DNA of 64,000 nt from JAILEN01 sp036723975 (GCA_036723975.1 DAIMGJ010000005.1:73078-137077), one strand, 5' to 3'. Positions 35,537 through 44,146 are shown, counted from the first letter of the stretch. Notes: generated from the letters alone by a model not told the origin. Numbers and translations: made by a program.

Positions 35537-36187
35537 CTATCCCACAGGTATGGTATAACGAACGATGGTTCCCCGTCCCGTATAAATAATATCCATATCC
35601 CCATTACACATAAGGCGGATTCGCTCCTTGGTATTGGAAATACCGATACCTCTGTGTTTGGCCTGTTGCGGTGTTTCGTTTTCCTCTCCCGTGCCGTTAT
35701 CCGTCACTTCCATAATCACATGGTCACCTTCCAAACGGGTACTGACGGTCACCACACCCTTTCCGCTTTGGGTATCGATTCCGTGGCGCACCGCGTTTTC
35801 CACCATAGGCTGCACGGAAAGAAGGGGCACATAAAAGTCCTCATAATCAATATCATAGCGTACCAAAAAATCCACTGTAGGTTCTATTTTTTCCAACTCA
35901 ATGTAATTTTTGATATAGTCCATCTCTTCGGAAAAAGGAACACAATCCGCACTTACCATGGAATTAATCCTGGCCCTTAAATGGGTGGAAAAATTCTGCA
36001 GGGCATCTGCTGCCAATCGCGGTTCCTCAATACATAATTGTTTGATGGATAACAATACATTGAAAATAAAATGCGGTCGCATCTCTTTTTGCAAGAGCTT
36101 GATTTTTAAGCTGTTAATCTCCTCGTCTTTTTGACGAAGCTCTTCCTCCAGCTCTTTGATCCGCTCATTTTCTCTTTTACAAAACAC
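35537..36187 (-). CDS. Cytosolic LytS/YehU-type histidine kinase without sensor domain
   Basis: A short coiled coil (4-36) leads into the His_kinase motif RPHFIFNVLLSIKQL with phospho-acceptor His39. An ATPase domain follows, with N-box MVENAVRHGI near 130 and a G-box DNGTG and GIGISNTKERIRL. No transmembrane or input domain is present, so the signal must come through another protein or the cytosol. GTG 36187 has AGGGAG seven bases upstream. Kinases of this class normally pair with LytTR regulators, but the regulator two genes upstream has a winged-helix output instead. Confidence 0.9.
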   Translation of the reverse strand: MFCKRENERIKELEEELRQKDEEINSLKIKLLQKEMRPHFIFNVLLSIKQLCIEEPRLAADALQNFSTHLRARINSMVSADCVPFSEEMDYIKNYIELEKIEPTVDFLVRYDIDYEDFYVPLLSVQPMVENAVRHGIDTQSGKGVVTVSTRLEGDHVIMEVTDNGTGEENETPQQAKHRGIGISNTKERIRLMCNGDMDIIYTGRGTIVRYTIPVG

Positions 36188-36211
36188 GCTTTCTCTCCCT
36201 ATGTTTGTGTT

Positions 36212-36691
36212 CTATTCTTCCTCTGTATCTGTCTTTGTAAATGCAAATTCACTTCCTGCATCACTTTTTTCATCCAACCAATATACGTGTTCCTCTAAAT
36301 AATAAACACTTCCCGTACCGTTTGTATAAACCTCATCGGAAGTTACAGACGCATCCGGATCGGACTCATAATCCGGGATATCATAAGAAGTATGAACCCC
36401 GTCTTCATAAGATAAACCATAGTCATCCTTTACTGCCGTAAACTCATAGGTATCGATATGAGTCATCTCTTCGTCTGTCACATTAATGGTACAAGCATAT
36501 TTTTTTCCACTCTTTTTTTCAATCACTAAAGTGGCGGTGCCGTTTTCATCAACGTAGTTCCCCTCCCACTTGTAATTTACAGGCGGTTGGAATGCCTCTA
36601 AGTTCGCATCCGTTTTGTCTTTGCAGGATGTTAAGGATAACATCATCAGGATACAAAGAAGTACTCCCGCTGTTATTTTTTTCCTTTTCAT
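36212..36691 (-). CDS. Small lipoprotein, paralog of 38282 protein
   Basis: The signal sequence ends in the lipobox SLTSC with Cys23 as lipidation site. The mature 137 residues form one beta-rich domain with acidic character. The C-terminal part (VYTNGTGSVYYLEEHVYWLDE) matches the 38282 protein (VYTDGKGTFSVKNNKLYWID), so the two arose by duplication. It lies between the kinase and regulator genes, which suggests an outside ligand-sensing role for the sensorless kinase, though no membrane link to the kinase is seen. GGGGAAGAG precedes the ATG. Confidence 0.75.
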   Translation of the reverse strand: MKRKKITAGVLLCILMMLSLTSCKDKTDANLEAFQPPVNYKWEGNYVDENGTATLVIEKKSGKKYACTINVTDEEMTHIDTYEFTAVKDDYGLSYEDGVHTSYDIPDYESDPDASVTSDEVYTNGTGSVYYLEEHVYWLDEKSDAGSEFAFTKTDTEEE

Positions 36692-36703
36692 GATTCTCTT
36701 CCC

Positions 36704-37495
36704 CTAATTCTTCATCATAAGCTCTCCGGTCCGAAGTTCCGACCAGGGATATTGTTTCATATACTCACCCATAAAAAGATGAGCTGCTGCAGGATCTTTA
36801 TCCATATAACGATAATAATCACAGTCAATCCTGTTTACATTCACTGCAATCTCATTATGTTTTTTTACCACCATATCCGTGATGCCAACTTCCTCAAATG
36901 TCTTTCTTAGATCCGAGGTAAATGCACGGATCTGAGACATCTTCGAATTGGTCACATCCTCATCTTCCCAAAGGGCGGCAATCAACTCGCCGGTACTGCA
37001 AAAAGCTCCCCGGTTATCCACCAGATAGGCAAAGACCTCTTTGCTCTTTGAACGTTTAAATACAAGAGGTGCACCATCAAAAAAGACTTCAAAGTTTCCG
37101 AAGCATCGAACCGCCACCTTCTTCTTCGATGAGGTAGGATGCCGAAGATTTTCAATGCATTTTTCTACTTCTTCTTTTGAAGCCGGCTTCATCAAATACC
37201 CACTGGCATACAAAGAATAAGCATCCAGCGCATATTCACTGTGTCCCGTAACAAATACGATATTTAATCTCGGTTGTAAAAGAGTCATCTCCTGTGCCAA
37301 TGCAAGTCCGTTCATTTTCGGCATTTCCACGTCTAAAAATGCCACATCCACAGGATGATCCCTCAAATAAGAAATCGCTTCCTCAGGAGAAATCAATCCA
37401 ACGTGATTTCCCTCAGGATCTATTTCTTTTAATGTTCCTATCATGGCGTTTACCGCCAATTGTCTGTCGTCTACTGTCAGCGTATTCACTCTCAC
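36704..37495 (-). CDS. Response regulator with winged-helix (OmpR/SARP-type) output
   Basis: The receiver domain (1-118) has acidic pair Asp9-Asp10, phospho-acceptor Asp55 in FLDVEMP, the FVTGHSEYA switch strand and Lys in YLMKPAS. The output domain (about 125-235) is Trans_reg_C-like: CFGNFEVFFDGAPLVFKRSKSKEVFAYLVDN, ALWED, then RAFTSDLRKTF. That opening is typical of SARP-like regulators; the bacterial transcriptional activation domain is absent. Proteins with this fold bind 11-bp-period direct repeats next to -10 boxes, the very element seen at four promoters here. GTG 37495 is the likely start, following CAGGGG; the next GTG is two codons in. Confidence 0.87.
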   Translation of the reverse strand: MRVNTLTVDDRQLAVNAMIGTLKEIDPEGNHVGLISPEEAISYLRDHPVDVAFLDVEMPKMNGLALAQEMTLLQPRLNIVFVTGHSEYALDAYSLYASGYLMKPASKEEVEKCIENLRHPTSSKKKVAVRCFGNFEVFFDGAPLVFKRSKSKEVFAYLVDNRGAFCSTGELIAALWEDEDVTNSKMSQIRAFTSDLRKTFEEVGITDMVVKKHNEIAVNVNRIDCDYYRYMDKDPAAAHLFMGEYMKQYPWSELRTGELMMKN

Positions 37496-37507
37496 TCATC
37501 CCCTGTC

Positions 37508-37556
37508 TGCCGAAAGTGTGGAACTTTTATGTCCTCACCGGTGTGCAAGTTCGGCA
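37508..37556 (-). promoter_or_regulatory. Alternative hairpins before the response regulator gene
   Basis: TGCCGAA and TTCGGCA (37508-37514 with 37550-37556) can pair, and so can GAACTT and AAGTTC (37521-37526 with 37547-37552). The two pairings overlap at 37550-37552 and exclude each other. The element ends about a dozen bases before the regulator start, so it could affect its translation. Confidence 0.35.
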
Positions 37557-37562
37557 TTTTTA

Positions 37563-38225
37563 TCATTCGCTTATAACAACATTTTCCATCGTAATATTTT
37601 TCAGTTCATTCGGATACTCATCCGCAGATACCTCTGAAAGCTGAGTATAGGTATTGGATACGTATGCATAATTCCCTTCATATTCAATCAAAGTCCTGCG
37701 ACTTCCCTGTTCAATGGCATAGCCTGTTGTACCCTTTGGAATCACACCGATAACTCCGCTTCCCGTAGGAGTATCCTGTGCATTGTACATATTTAAATCA
37801 AAATCCGAAACAATGGTGTACTGATAGTAAGGTCCTTCTCGAAGATAAGCAGCAGACTCCTCTTCTGCTTCTTCTTTTAAAGCATCTTCCTCATCACTTA
37901 AATCTTCTTCTGAAGATGTGTCCTGAGATGCAAGCTCGTCCTCTGTCAGTTTTTCCCTCGTCGAATTCTCCTCCTCTGCATGCGCCTCCTCTAAAAGCGC
38001 TTCCAGTTCATCGCCGCTTTCCGTGGATTCATCAACCGAAGTCTCCTCCTCTGAAGCCTCAGTTTTATCCGGTTCTTCCTCCGTCTGACTCTTTGATGAA
38101 ACCAGTGCAGATAAAAGATTGTCATCTAGCTCCTGTGCATGGGCAAATACTCCAAATCCCAATCCTACGCATCCCACAATTAAATATGCAAGAATTGCTG
38201 TTCTAATCCCCTTTTTTCCGTCCAT
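37563..38225 (-). CDS. Secreted acidic protein with SH3-like domain
   Basis: Start ATG 38225 has GGAGAAGGGAAG upstream; an earlier start at 38252 is not supported. A signal peptide (1 to about 31, ending AHAQ) is followed by a disordered acidic Ser/Glu/Thr stretch (32 to 135), then a bacterial SH3-like domain (about 145-205, with GVIGVIPKGTTGYAIEQGS and YAYVSNTYTQL). SH3b domains often bind peptidoglycan. The acidic spacer would reach through the wall. It lies just upstream of the regulator gene in unit E. Confidence 0.75.
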   Translation of the reverse strand: MDGKKGIRTAILAYLIVGCVGLGFGVFAHAQELDDNLLSALVSSKSQTEEEPDKTEASEEETSVDESTESGDELEALLEEAHAEEENSTREKLTEDELASQDTSSEEDLSDEEDALKEEAEEESAAYLREGPYYQYTIVSDFDLNMYNAQDTPTGSGVIGVIPKGTTGYAIEQGSRRTLIEYEGNYAYVSNTYTQLSEVSADEYPNELKNITMENVVISE

Positions 38226-38267
38226 GTTCTTCCCTTCTCCCGGCAAATTCAAAAAAATGTTGTCACT

Positions 38268-38273
38268 ATTATA
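38268..38273 (-). promoter_or_regulatory. Possible internal extended -10 promoter
   Basis: TGTTATAAT reads as an extended -10 (TGnTATAAT) in the 56-bp gap before the SH3-like gene. No good -35 is seen at 16 to 18 bp. It could give extra expression of the SH3-like, regulator, lipoprotein and kinase genes. Confidence 0.4.
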
Positions 38274-38281
38274 ACATAAGC

Positions 38282-38707
38282 CTATCGAACGAAGTAAGTA
38301 TTCTTCGAAAACCCTTCCGTTTCATCTATCCAGTAAAGTTTATTATTTTTCACTGAAAAAGTCCCCTTCCCGTCGGTATAGACTTCCTCTTCCAATGCGT
38401 TTCCGTAGGTATCATAAGAAACCTTGTACTTCATACCATTTTCATAGGTTATGGAATTTCCGTTTTTTCGTCCTTCCATCTCCCAATAAAAAATAGTATC
38501 TTCGTCATCTCCGGCGGTAATGTTGATCGTATATAAATCACCATTTGCCACGATGTCTGCGTATATGCCATTTTCGTCCTTGTCCTGCCATTGACCGATG
38601 TACTTACGATTCATGTCAAAGATTCCGGAGTACCCTATAAACGCAATCAGGATTACACAAGCGCACACAACAAGAACAATGATTTGTTTTTTATATTTTT
38701 TTATCAT
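38282..38707 (-). CDS. Small membrane-anchored extracytoplasmic protein
   Basis: The protein has 141 residues. A basic start and one hydrophobic segment (9-27) form an anchor or uncleaved signal, then GQWQDKDENG and a beta-rich domain. The end (VYTDGKGTFSVKNNKLYWID) is shared with the lipoprotein at 36212. It contains no lipobox, so it is held by the helix. Its start lies 4 bp after the AAA+ ATPase stop. The function is unknown; the pair may bind a common ligand. Confidence 0.7.
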   Translation of the reverse strand: MIKKYKKQIIVLVVCACVILIAFIGYSGIFDMNRKYIGQWQDKDENGIYADIVANGDLYTINITAGDDEDTIFYWEMEGRKNGNSITYENGMKYKVSYDTYGNALEEEVYTDGKGTFSVKNNKLYWIDETEGFSKNTYFVR

Positions 38708-38710
38708 TTT

Positions 38711-40915
38711 TTAAATGTCCTTTTTTAACAGTGCCGATAAAATATCGTTTTTCGCTCCCAAACGACCAACCTTTACACATTCCAAATCCGCTGCGGTAGC
38801 AATGTCGTCCATGGTAATCTCCCGATTCTCTGCAGCCGCAAAATAAGCTGCCTGAATCGCTGCATTTTTGATACTGGAACCGGACAGTTCCACAGCACCT
38901 GAAAGTGCCGCAAAATCCACATTCTTTGATAATGGGGCGTTTTCAGGAAAGGCCTTTTTCCAAAGCATTTCTCTGGTGCCTGCATCCGGAATACCAATAG
39001 GAATCAAATAGGTCATGCGACGTTTAAATGCAGCGTCGAAGTTTTGCATATTGTTGGTGGCTAAAATGGAGATGCCGGAGTACTCCTCAATTCTCTGTAA
39101 CAAATATCCGGTCTGTTCATTGGCATGTCGGTCGTTGGAGGAAGATACATCCGTACGTCTGGCAAACACAGAATCCGCTTCGTCAAAAAACAATACCACG
39201 TTGGAATTTGCAGCCGTATCAAAAATGGCTCCCAAATTCTTTTCCGTCTCTCCAATATACTTGCTGGAAATCTGTGACAAATCCACACGATACAAATCCA
39301 GTCCCAGCTCCTTTGCCAACACTCCCGCCGCCATGGTTTTACCGGTGCCCGGAGGTCCGTATAAAACAACGGAGACCCCTCGACCGTAGGGCAGTTTTGC
39401 GCCAAAACCAAAGTCGTCATTGACCCGTCCCTTAAAGCGTACACGATTCATGGCCATTTGAAGCATTTTTTTACTTTCTTCTTCTATAATCAAATCATCC
39501 CAGTCAAAAGGAGTGGAAATCTTTTTCGCATTTTCTCCGAATCCAACAGAACAAATCTGACGAATCTGGTGTTCCAGTGCATCCTTATGAATTACAAATC
39601 CATTTTCTTCTGCAGGTGCTACCTCCACTGTGTTTTGCATCGCCAAAAAGATGCGTCCCGGATTCATGGTATATTTTGATACGGTTTCCATAAGATCCAT
39701 ATCCTCTGCAAAGATTGCAGATGATTTTTTTGCAGCCTCTTCCCACAATCTCTTTTGGGACATCAAATCAGTCTCCGGAACCGCGATACGATAAATCTGA
39801 TTTGAAATACTCTGATAGCACTCCTCCTTCAGTCGCTTTTCACTTCCAAAAATCAAAAGATCGGAATAGCGAAAAAACTTTGGAAGAATTGCCTGACGAT
39901 TTAGAGTCTTTTCCGAAACATTATAGATATATACCGTAATTCCAAACAAAGCCTCTCTAACGCAAAGTTCGTCCACAATGGTTGCTTGCGTCCGCTCCGG
40001 CAAAGAAGAAAACCGAATCCAATCCACAGCAAAAATCGGTGTGGCAGTAATTAAAGATAATCTGGATAGTAAAAATCGTTTTCCGCACCCAATTTCTCCG
40101 GAGATTTCTAAAAGCCCAGCATTCCCGTTTGAAACGGTTTGTGCATAAGAAAGCACCTCTGTAAGTTCTTTTAAAACCTCCGGATGGCATACATACTCTT
40201 CGTCACTTAAGGGTGTCAAAAATCCACCCACCATCTCTAAGGACGTATCATCTGCTTTTGCATCGCAAAGCCACTTATACACCGTAGATTTTAACAGTAT
40301 AGAACGAGATAAGGCACTTGCATCCTGTCCGAAACGATTCTGTGATTCCGTATTTTTTTCAAGAAAAATAGAATTTAAATAAGATGTATCATCTAAAAGA
40401 ATGGCAGAAGAATTCTCTTCCTCTGCAAGAAAAAGTCGGCCAAAGTCAAGGCAAAGTCCAAGAGTAGGACACCACTCTTCTGCAGACTTTCCAAGTAAAC
40501 GGGAATAGATCTGCGCGTATTTTTTTGATGTACAAAATGAAAACGCGAGTAAAAAAGAAAGCTGCTCAAGGGGTGATAAGAGTCCGCTTGCAAACAACCG
40601 GGAAATCGGCGCAATAGTCTCTGTCTCTTCCACCGTTTTTTTGCTTCGCAAAATCAAATCTTCATATATTCCGCGGATTTCTCCTCTCTGAGGAAATATA
40701 ACTCTTTCATGGGGTTCCATGGCATACATTAAATCCGCATCGGAAACACAAGCCCCCACCCGAGATGCAGCTTCCTTTTGGTCGTGTTCTGCCTGCCAGA
40801 CGGAAATCACGCAAAGCATATCCACAAATTTTAAAAACTGATTCCGCTCATCCTTCGCCGAAGAAAAAGGTTCATCTGTCCTCGTCGGAAAATAACTTTC
40901 AATAATACTTTTCAT
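38711..40915 (-). CDS. CIS AAA+ ATPase (Afp15/Pvc15-like)
   Basis: The C-terminal AAA+ module has Walker A LYGPPGTGKT (about residue 515), Walker B VLFFDEADSV and sensor region ILATNN, followed by an arginine-finger-like FKRRM. A first, decayed P-loop segment (GEIGCGKRFL near 270) marks a second ATPase-like domain in the middle. CIS clusters carry one such ATPase, needed for particle assembly. I chose ATG 40915 (GGGGA nine bases upstream); an in-frame GTG at 40963 would add 16 residues but lacks a ribosome site. The gene lies in unit E rather than with the particle genes. Confidence 0.87.
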   Translation of the reverse strand: MKSIIESYFPTRTDEPFSSAKDERNQFLKFVDMLCVISVWQAEHDQKEAASRVGACVSDADLMYAMEPHERVIFPQRGEIRGIYEDLILRSKKTVEETETIAPISRLFASGLLSPLEQLSFLLAFSFCTSKKYAQIYSRLLGKSAEEWCPTLGLCLDFGRLFLAEEENSSAILLDDTSYLNSIFLEKNTESQNRFGQDASALSRSILLKSTVYKWLCDAKADDTSLEMVGGFLTPLSDEEYVCHPEVLKELTEVLSYAQTVSNGNAGLLEISGEIGCGKRFLLSRLSLITATPIFAVDWIRFSSLPERTQATIVDELCVREALFGITVYIYNVSEKTLNRQAILPKFFRYSDLLIFGSEKRLKEECYQSISNQIYRIAVPETDLMSQKRLWEEAAKKSSAIFAEDMDLMETVSKYTMNPGRIFLAMQNTVEVAPAEENGFVIHKDALEHQIRQICSVGFGENAKKISTPFDWDDLIIEEESKKMLQMAMNRVRFKGRVNDDFGFGAKLPYGRGVSVVLYGPPGTGKTMAAGVLAKELGLDLYRVDLSQISSKYIGETEKNLGAIFDTAANSNVVLFFDEADSVFARRTDVSSSNDRHANEQTGYLLQRIEEYSGISILATNNMQNFDAAFKRRMTYLIPIGIPDAGTREMLWKKAFPENAPLSKNVDFAALSGAVELSGSSIKNAAIQAAYFAAAENREITMDDIATAADLECVKVGRLGAKNDILSALLKKDI

Positions 40916-40982
40916 ATCACAAATCCCCATATGATGCCTACATTTCTTATAATAAATTACCACTTCAAAAGGTGTAAAACCA

Positions 40983-41807
40983 CTAAATCGCTAATACCGC
41001 TTCCTTAAGACGGCCACGATACAAGGTCTTTTCGTCAATTCCTGTGACCTTGGTTACAAATGGAATAATCCCATCATTGGCGGCCACGAATCGAATCACC
41101 GTATCCGGCTTCATGGTCTTAGAAATAATTCCAATCATTTCCTTTAACAGATAGATAGCGGATAATCCCGGATCTTTTGCGGTAATTAATAAGTCTAACT
41201 GCACCGTTGACTCATCTACCTTAGAAGCGATAAGGCATCCTAACAATTTGTCCTTTTTCCATGCACATAGGCTATAGTCGTCTTCGTAATTAAGAGACAA
41301 AATTTCTTCTCCCACCTGCTTATTTACAAAAGTGTGGAATTGATTTTTTTGTGCTCTTGACATTTGGGAAACAGGCATAATATCCATGGTAGCCTTTAAG
41401 TCCATCGCCTTCTTGGCCGCCGAGGAACCCATGATATCCTCTAATGTCAAAGAATAATGAGACTCGCCGCCAAACACCCCATAGCCCAATGCTTCAAAGA
41501 ACGCATCAAGTTCCGGATTCCCATCTTCATAATTGGCAGACACCCCCATCAAGTTGGTTTTATCTATGGCGCCACGAACTCCGTCAAGTAACAGGCGACC
41601 GACACCCTGTCGTCTTTCATCTTCAGATACATATAGCCAGTCTATATCCGCTGTCACATCTCCCAATTCAAAGGACACCACGCCACAGGGCTTTTTGTCC
41701 TTAACTGCACCAATGGAATAACGCCCCTGCCCCGTCACAATGGATTCATCCGGCAACAGATGCATAAATGCCCCTTGGTTCTTCGCAGTTATTCGCGTAA
41801 GTTTCAT
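40983..41807 (-). CDS. GNAT-family N-acetyltransferase
   Basis: Residues 1 to about 115 show the GNAT fold with DWLYVSEDERRQGVGRLLLDGV, where RRQGVGR is the acetyl-CoA binding motif A. The C-terminal half (about 150-274) resembles a second, weaker acyltransferase domain. AAAGGAGAG precedes ATG 41807. It overlaps nothing but sits 1 bp from the small cysteine protein upstream. The substrate is unknown. Together with the 18506 protein it makes two GNAT proteins tied to this cluster. Confidence 0.85.
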   Translation of the reverse strand: MKLTRITAKNQGAFMHLLPDESIVTGQGRYSIGAVKDKKPCGVVSFELGDVTADIDWLYVSEDERRQGVGRLLLDGVRGAIDKTNLMGVSANYEDGNPELDAFFEALGYGVFGGESHYSLTLEDIMGSSAAKKAMDLKATMDIMPVSQMSRAQKNQFHTFVNKQVGEEILSLNYEDDYSLCAWKKDKLLGCLIASKVDESTVQLDLLITAKDPGLSAIYLLKEMIGIISKTMKPDTVIRFVAANDGIIPFVTKVTGIDEKTLYRGRLKEAVLAI

Positions 41808-41808
41808 A

Positions 41809-42039
41809 CTAGCTCTCCTTTTTCAGTTTTGGACACTTTTTCTCGTTATGAAGGTATTCCTCCTTCTTCTCGCCGTAGACAGCGCATTCCAAACCTAAAT
41901 TATGAACACAATCCACACACTGTGGTATGCTCAATACCTCTATGTCTTCTGCCTTCATGATAAAGCGCTCTGCAGCCAAAGCCTCATCATCCATTTCTTC
42001 CATATCCATTACTTTTTTATCCATTGACTTATCGTCCAT
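41809..42039 (-). CDS. Small cysteine-containing protein
   Basis: A 76-residue protein with an acidic, Met-rich N terminus (MDDKSMDKKVMDMEEMD) and a C-terminal cysteine set: CVDCVHN, then C seven residues on, then KKCPK. This C-x2-C ... C ... C layout suggests a small zinc site. I start it at ATG 42039, with GGGAGGA seven bases upstream; a TTG at 42054 has no such site. I do not know the family. It lies between the 648-residue protein and the GNAT gene. Confidence 0.7.
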   Translation of the reverse strand: MDDKSMDKKVMDMEEMDDEALAAERFIMKAEDIEVLSIPQCVDCVHNLGLECAVYGEKKEEYLHNEKKCPKLKKES

Positions 42040-42073
42040 TTGTTTTCCTCCCAATTGATATCATTTCTTTTTT

Positions 42074-44020
42074 TTATGCATTTGGATCATCCCCGTCGCT
42101 TCGTTTCAAGCGAACCACTAAATGGATACCACCTTTAAATTCTGCGGTTTTTTCGCTGGTATAATTGACTCCATAGTCGGTCTGCTTCAAGCTGTTGCTG
42201 GAAAGCGGAATCTTCTTTGCATGATCCTTATCTGCCAATTCTGCTTTTACAATCTCAAATTCCGGTTTGTCAAAAATAATCTCTGTTTCACGCTGGTTAG
42301 CGGTAATAAAACACTTCTGACCTTTCTCACACAGAATCGTCAGCATAATCGGCGAATCCAATACACCAAAATAATCTCCATCCCCTCGGTATCCGGTACT
42401 GGAGAAGTTTTTCTCCTTAAATGTCGTACCTTGCATTTTGTTCAACTGATTCACAAGAAGCTGCTTATTATCCTTGAAGTGCTTCTCCGGATCCAAGCCG
42501 AGGTTCTTCAGTACGTAGTCACCACACATACGGAATAATCTACACTTCTGCGGAATACTGTCATGCTTAGCATTTTGCTTAAGCAGGGCTATGGTATCCT
42601 GGATTTCTTCTTCCCATTCTTCCAGTTTTTTTTGAAGCTCTGTTTCATCATGGATATGCTTTTCATATTCTTTACGCTTTGCCGCTAATCCCTCTTCGCG
42701 ATTACGAATATACTGATTGATGATGGCGGCATTGCCGGTTTTAACATACGCAGTATCGCTTCGTTTGAAGGTATGCTGAAAGTTATGCCCATAAATCTGG
42801 TGAAACTCATCAGTATTCATATCATTGGTCGGATTCTTTTCAATTTGTTCCCATACGTCATAACTGTTCAGAATCTTATACTCTGAAATCTGAGGATCCA
42901 GTTTTTCTATTTCACGGTTGGAAGCTTCTACATCCTTATATTTAGCGCGATAATGGTCTTGGAATTGTTTCTTTGTTTCTTGAAATTTGGAATTCTTCTC
43001 TTTTTCTTCGCGAATACGTTTGGCCTCCTCTGCCTTTTTTGCTCGTTCCGCAAATTTGTTTTCTTTTTTCTTCTTTAATTTTTCCTGTCGATACTGTTGT
43101 GCCTCTGTCTTTCCGGTCTCTAACAGTGCCTCGACGTTATCCTTATTTGTAGTGACTTGTTTGACTGCATTGGCATATGCGGCATCCATGCCTTTTGCTC
43201 GTTCAAATCCACTGTTACGAACATTTAATACCTTGCGATAATAATCCGCCAAGGTCGGGTTTGTTGATTCAACTGTCTTTGCCTTCTTTTCCAAATCTTC
43301 ATTGGATAAACCCGCCACATCCTTCTTGGCAAGCATGGTGTAGTAGGGATTCTGCATCAATTGCTGCTGAGCAATCAGATACTTTTTCACCTGCTCTCCC
43401 ATAGCGATTGCCGTACGAATTAACTCACCACGGTTGCTGTTAATACTCTGAATTTCACTGGTACTCACTGCTTTGCAAAAATCAGCCTTAACTTTATCTA
43501 ACATAGCAAGCACTTTAAAATTGGCTTCCAGATTGTTCGAGAATTCCGCATCATTTTTTATTTTAAGAGTTCTGATAGTAGCCTCAAGTTCAAACGCCTC
43601 ATCTTGCATGGTGGCGGCATCAATATGTTTGGCTTCATCGATGAGCTTACCCAGGTTTTCCGGTTCCGGTGGTTGGAAGGACTTCGCCTTTTTCCGATAT
43701 TCCACCTTTTTCTTCATATTTTTGGCGCGCTTGCCCTTCTTATCCAAGGCATTTAGCTTGGTGCCCTTCTTATGCTCCTCGTAAGCTTTCTCAATGGCCT
43801 TTTCACGCTGAGCATCCGTCAAGAGCTCCAAATCCTCCTCCACTTCCAACCGCTGAAGATTCTTTTCCACTTGAATATGATTGGAATTGAGATCCTTATT
43901 CTGTTGAATGTTTAGGGAATCCTGCACGGGACCGGACATAAGCTGAGCCGTATCCTCCATATTCGCAGTTTCTAAAATATTCTTGTTTTTTTCAAGCTCC
44001 AAATTTTTAAATTCATCCAT
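42074..44020 (-). CDS. Large charged helical protein of unknown function (candidate cargo)
   Basis: A 648-residue soluble protein without signal peptide or membrane segment. Residues 1 to 100 are polar and probably disordered, 110 to 440 are charged helices with a basic coiled region (KKKKENKFAERAKKAEEAKRI), and 470 to 648 look globular (KCRLFRMCGDYVLKNL, FSSTGYRGDGDYFGVLDSP, LTILCEKGQKCFI). I recognise no family. It is the first gene of unit E, behind a strong promoter and AGGAG. Possible roles are CIS cargo, tape measure or assembly factor; a polar N-terminal leader before a globular end suits loaded cargo. Confidence 0.6.
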   Translation of the reverse strand: MDEFKNLELEKNKNILETANMEDTAQLMSGPVQDSLNIQQNKDLNSNHIQVEKNLQRLEVEEDLELLTDAQREKAIEKAYEEHKKGTKLNALDKKGKRAKNMKKKVEYRKKAKSFQPPEPENLGKLIDEAKHIDAATMQDEAFELEATIRTLKIKNDAEFSNNLEANFKVLAMLDKVKADFCKAVSTSEIQSINSNRGELIRTAIAMGEQVKKYLIAQQQLMQNPYYTMLAKKDVAGLSNEDLEKKAKTVESTNPTLADYYRKVLNVRNSGFERAKGMDAAYANAVKQVTTNKDNVEALLETGKTEAQQYRQEKLKKKKENKFAERAKKAEEAKRIREEKEKNSKFQETKKQFQDHYRAKYKDVEASNREIEKLDPQISEYKILNSYDVWEQIEKNPTNDMNTDEFHQIYGHNFQHTFKRSDTAYVKTGNAAIINQYIRNREEGLAAKRKEYEKHIHDETELQKKLEEWEEEIQDTIALLKQNAKHDSIPQKCRLFRMCGDYVLKNLGLDPEKHFKDNKQLLVNQLNKMQGTTFKEKNFSSTGYRGDGDYFGVLDSPIMLTILCEKGQKCFITANQRETEIIFDKPEFEIVKAELADKDHAKKIPLSSNSLKQTDYGVNYTSEKTAEFKGGIHLVVRLKRSDGDDPNA

Positions 44021-44057
44021 ATCACCACTCCTACAATTTGCTACTCTCTGTTGTTTT

Positions 44058-44086
44058 ATTATACACGATATACTCTTTTATGTTAA
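44058..44086 (-). promoter_or_regulatory. Sigma-A promoter of unit E
   Basis: TTAACA (44086-44081), 17 bp, TATAAT (44063-44058), about 40 bp before the ATG at 44020. This is a strong housekeeping-type promoter and carries no direct-repeat box, unlike units A to D. Confidence 0.85.
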
Positions 44087-44107
44087 AAAAATGTTCCTAT
44101 AACACTA

Positions 44108-44138
44108 GAAGACAGAGGGCCATTCCTCTGTCTTCTTT
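44108..44138 (-). terminator. Hairpin after DUF2225 gene, REP-like
   Basis: AGAAGACAGAGG and CCTCTGTCTTCT pair over 12 bp around a 6-nt loop. A T-run lies on the plus side and an A-run on the minus side, so minus-strand termination is not typical. The arms match those of the REPIN-like pair at 15958-16043, so it may be a REP copy acting as the operon end. Confidence 0.55.
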
Positions 44139-44146
44139 TAAATTTC

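Noticed and set aside
1..44020. Prophage
   Set aside because: Sheath and tube genes are present, but there are no capsid, portal, terminase, integrase or lysis genes, and membrane and signalling genes replace them.
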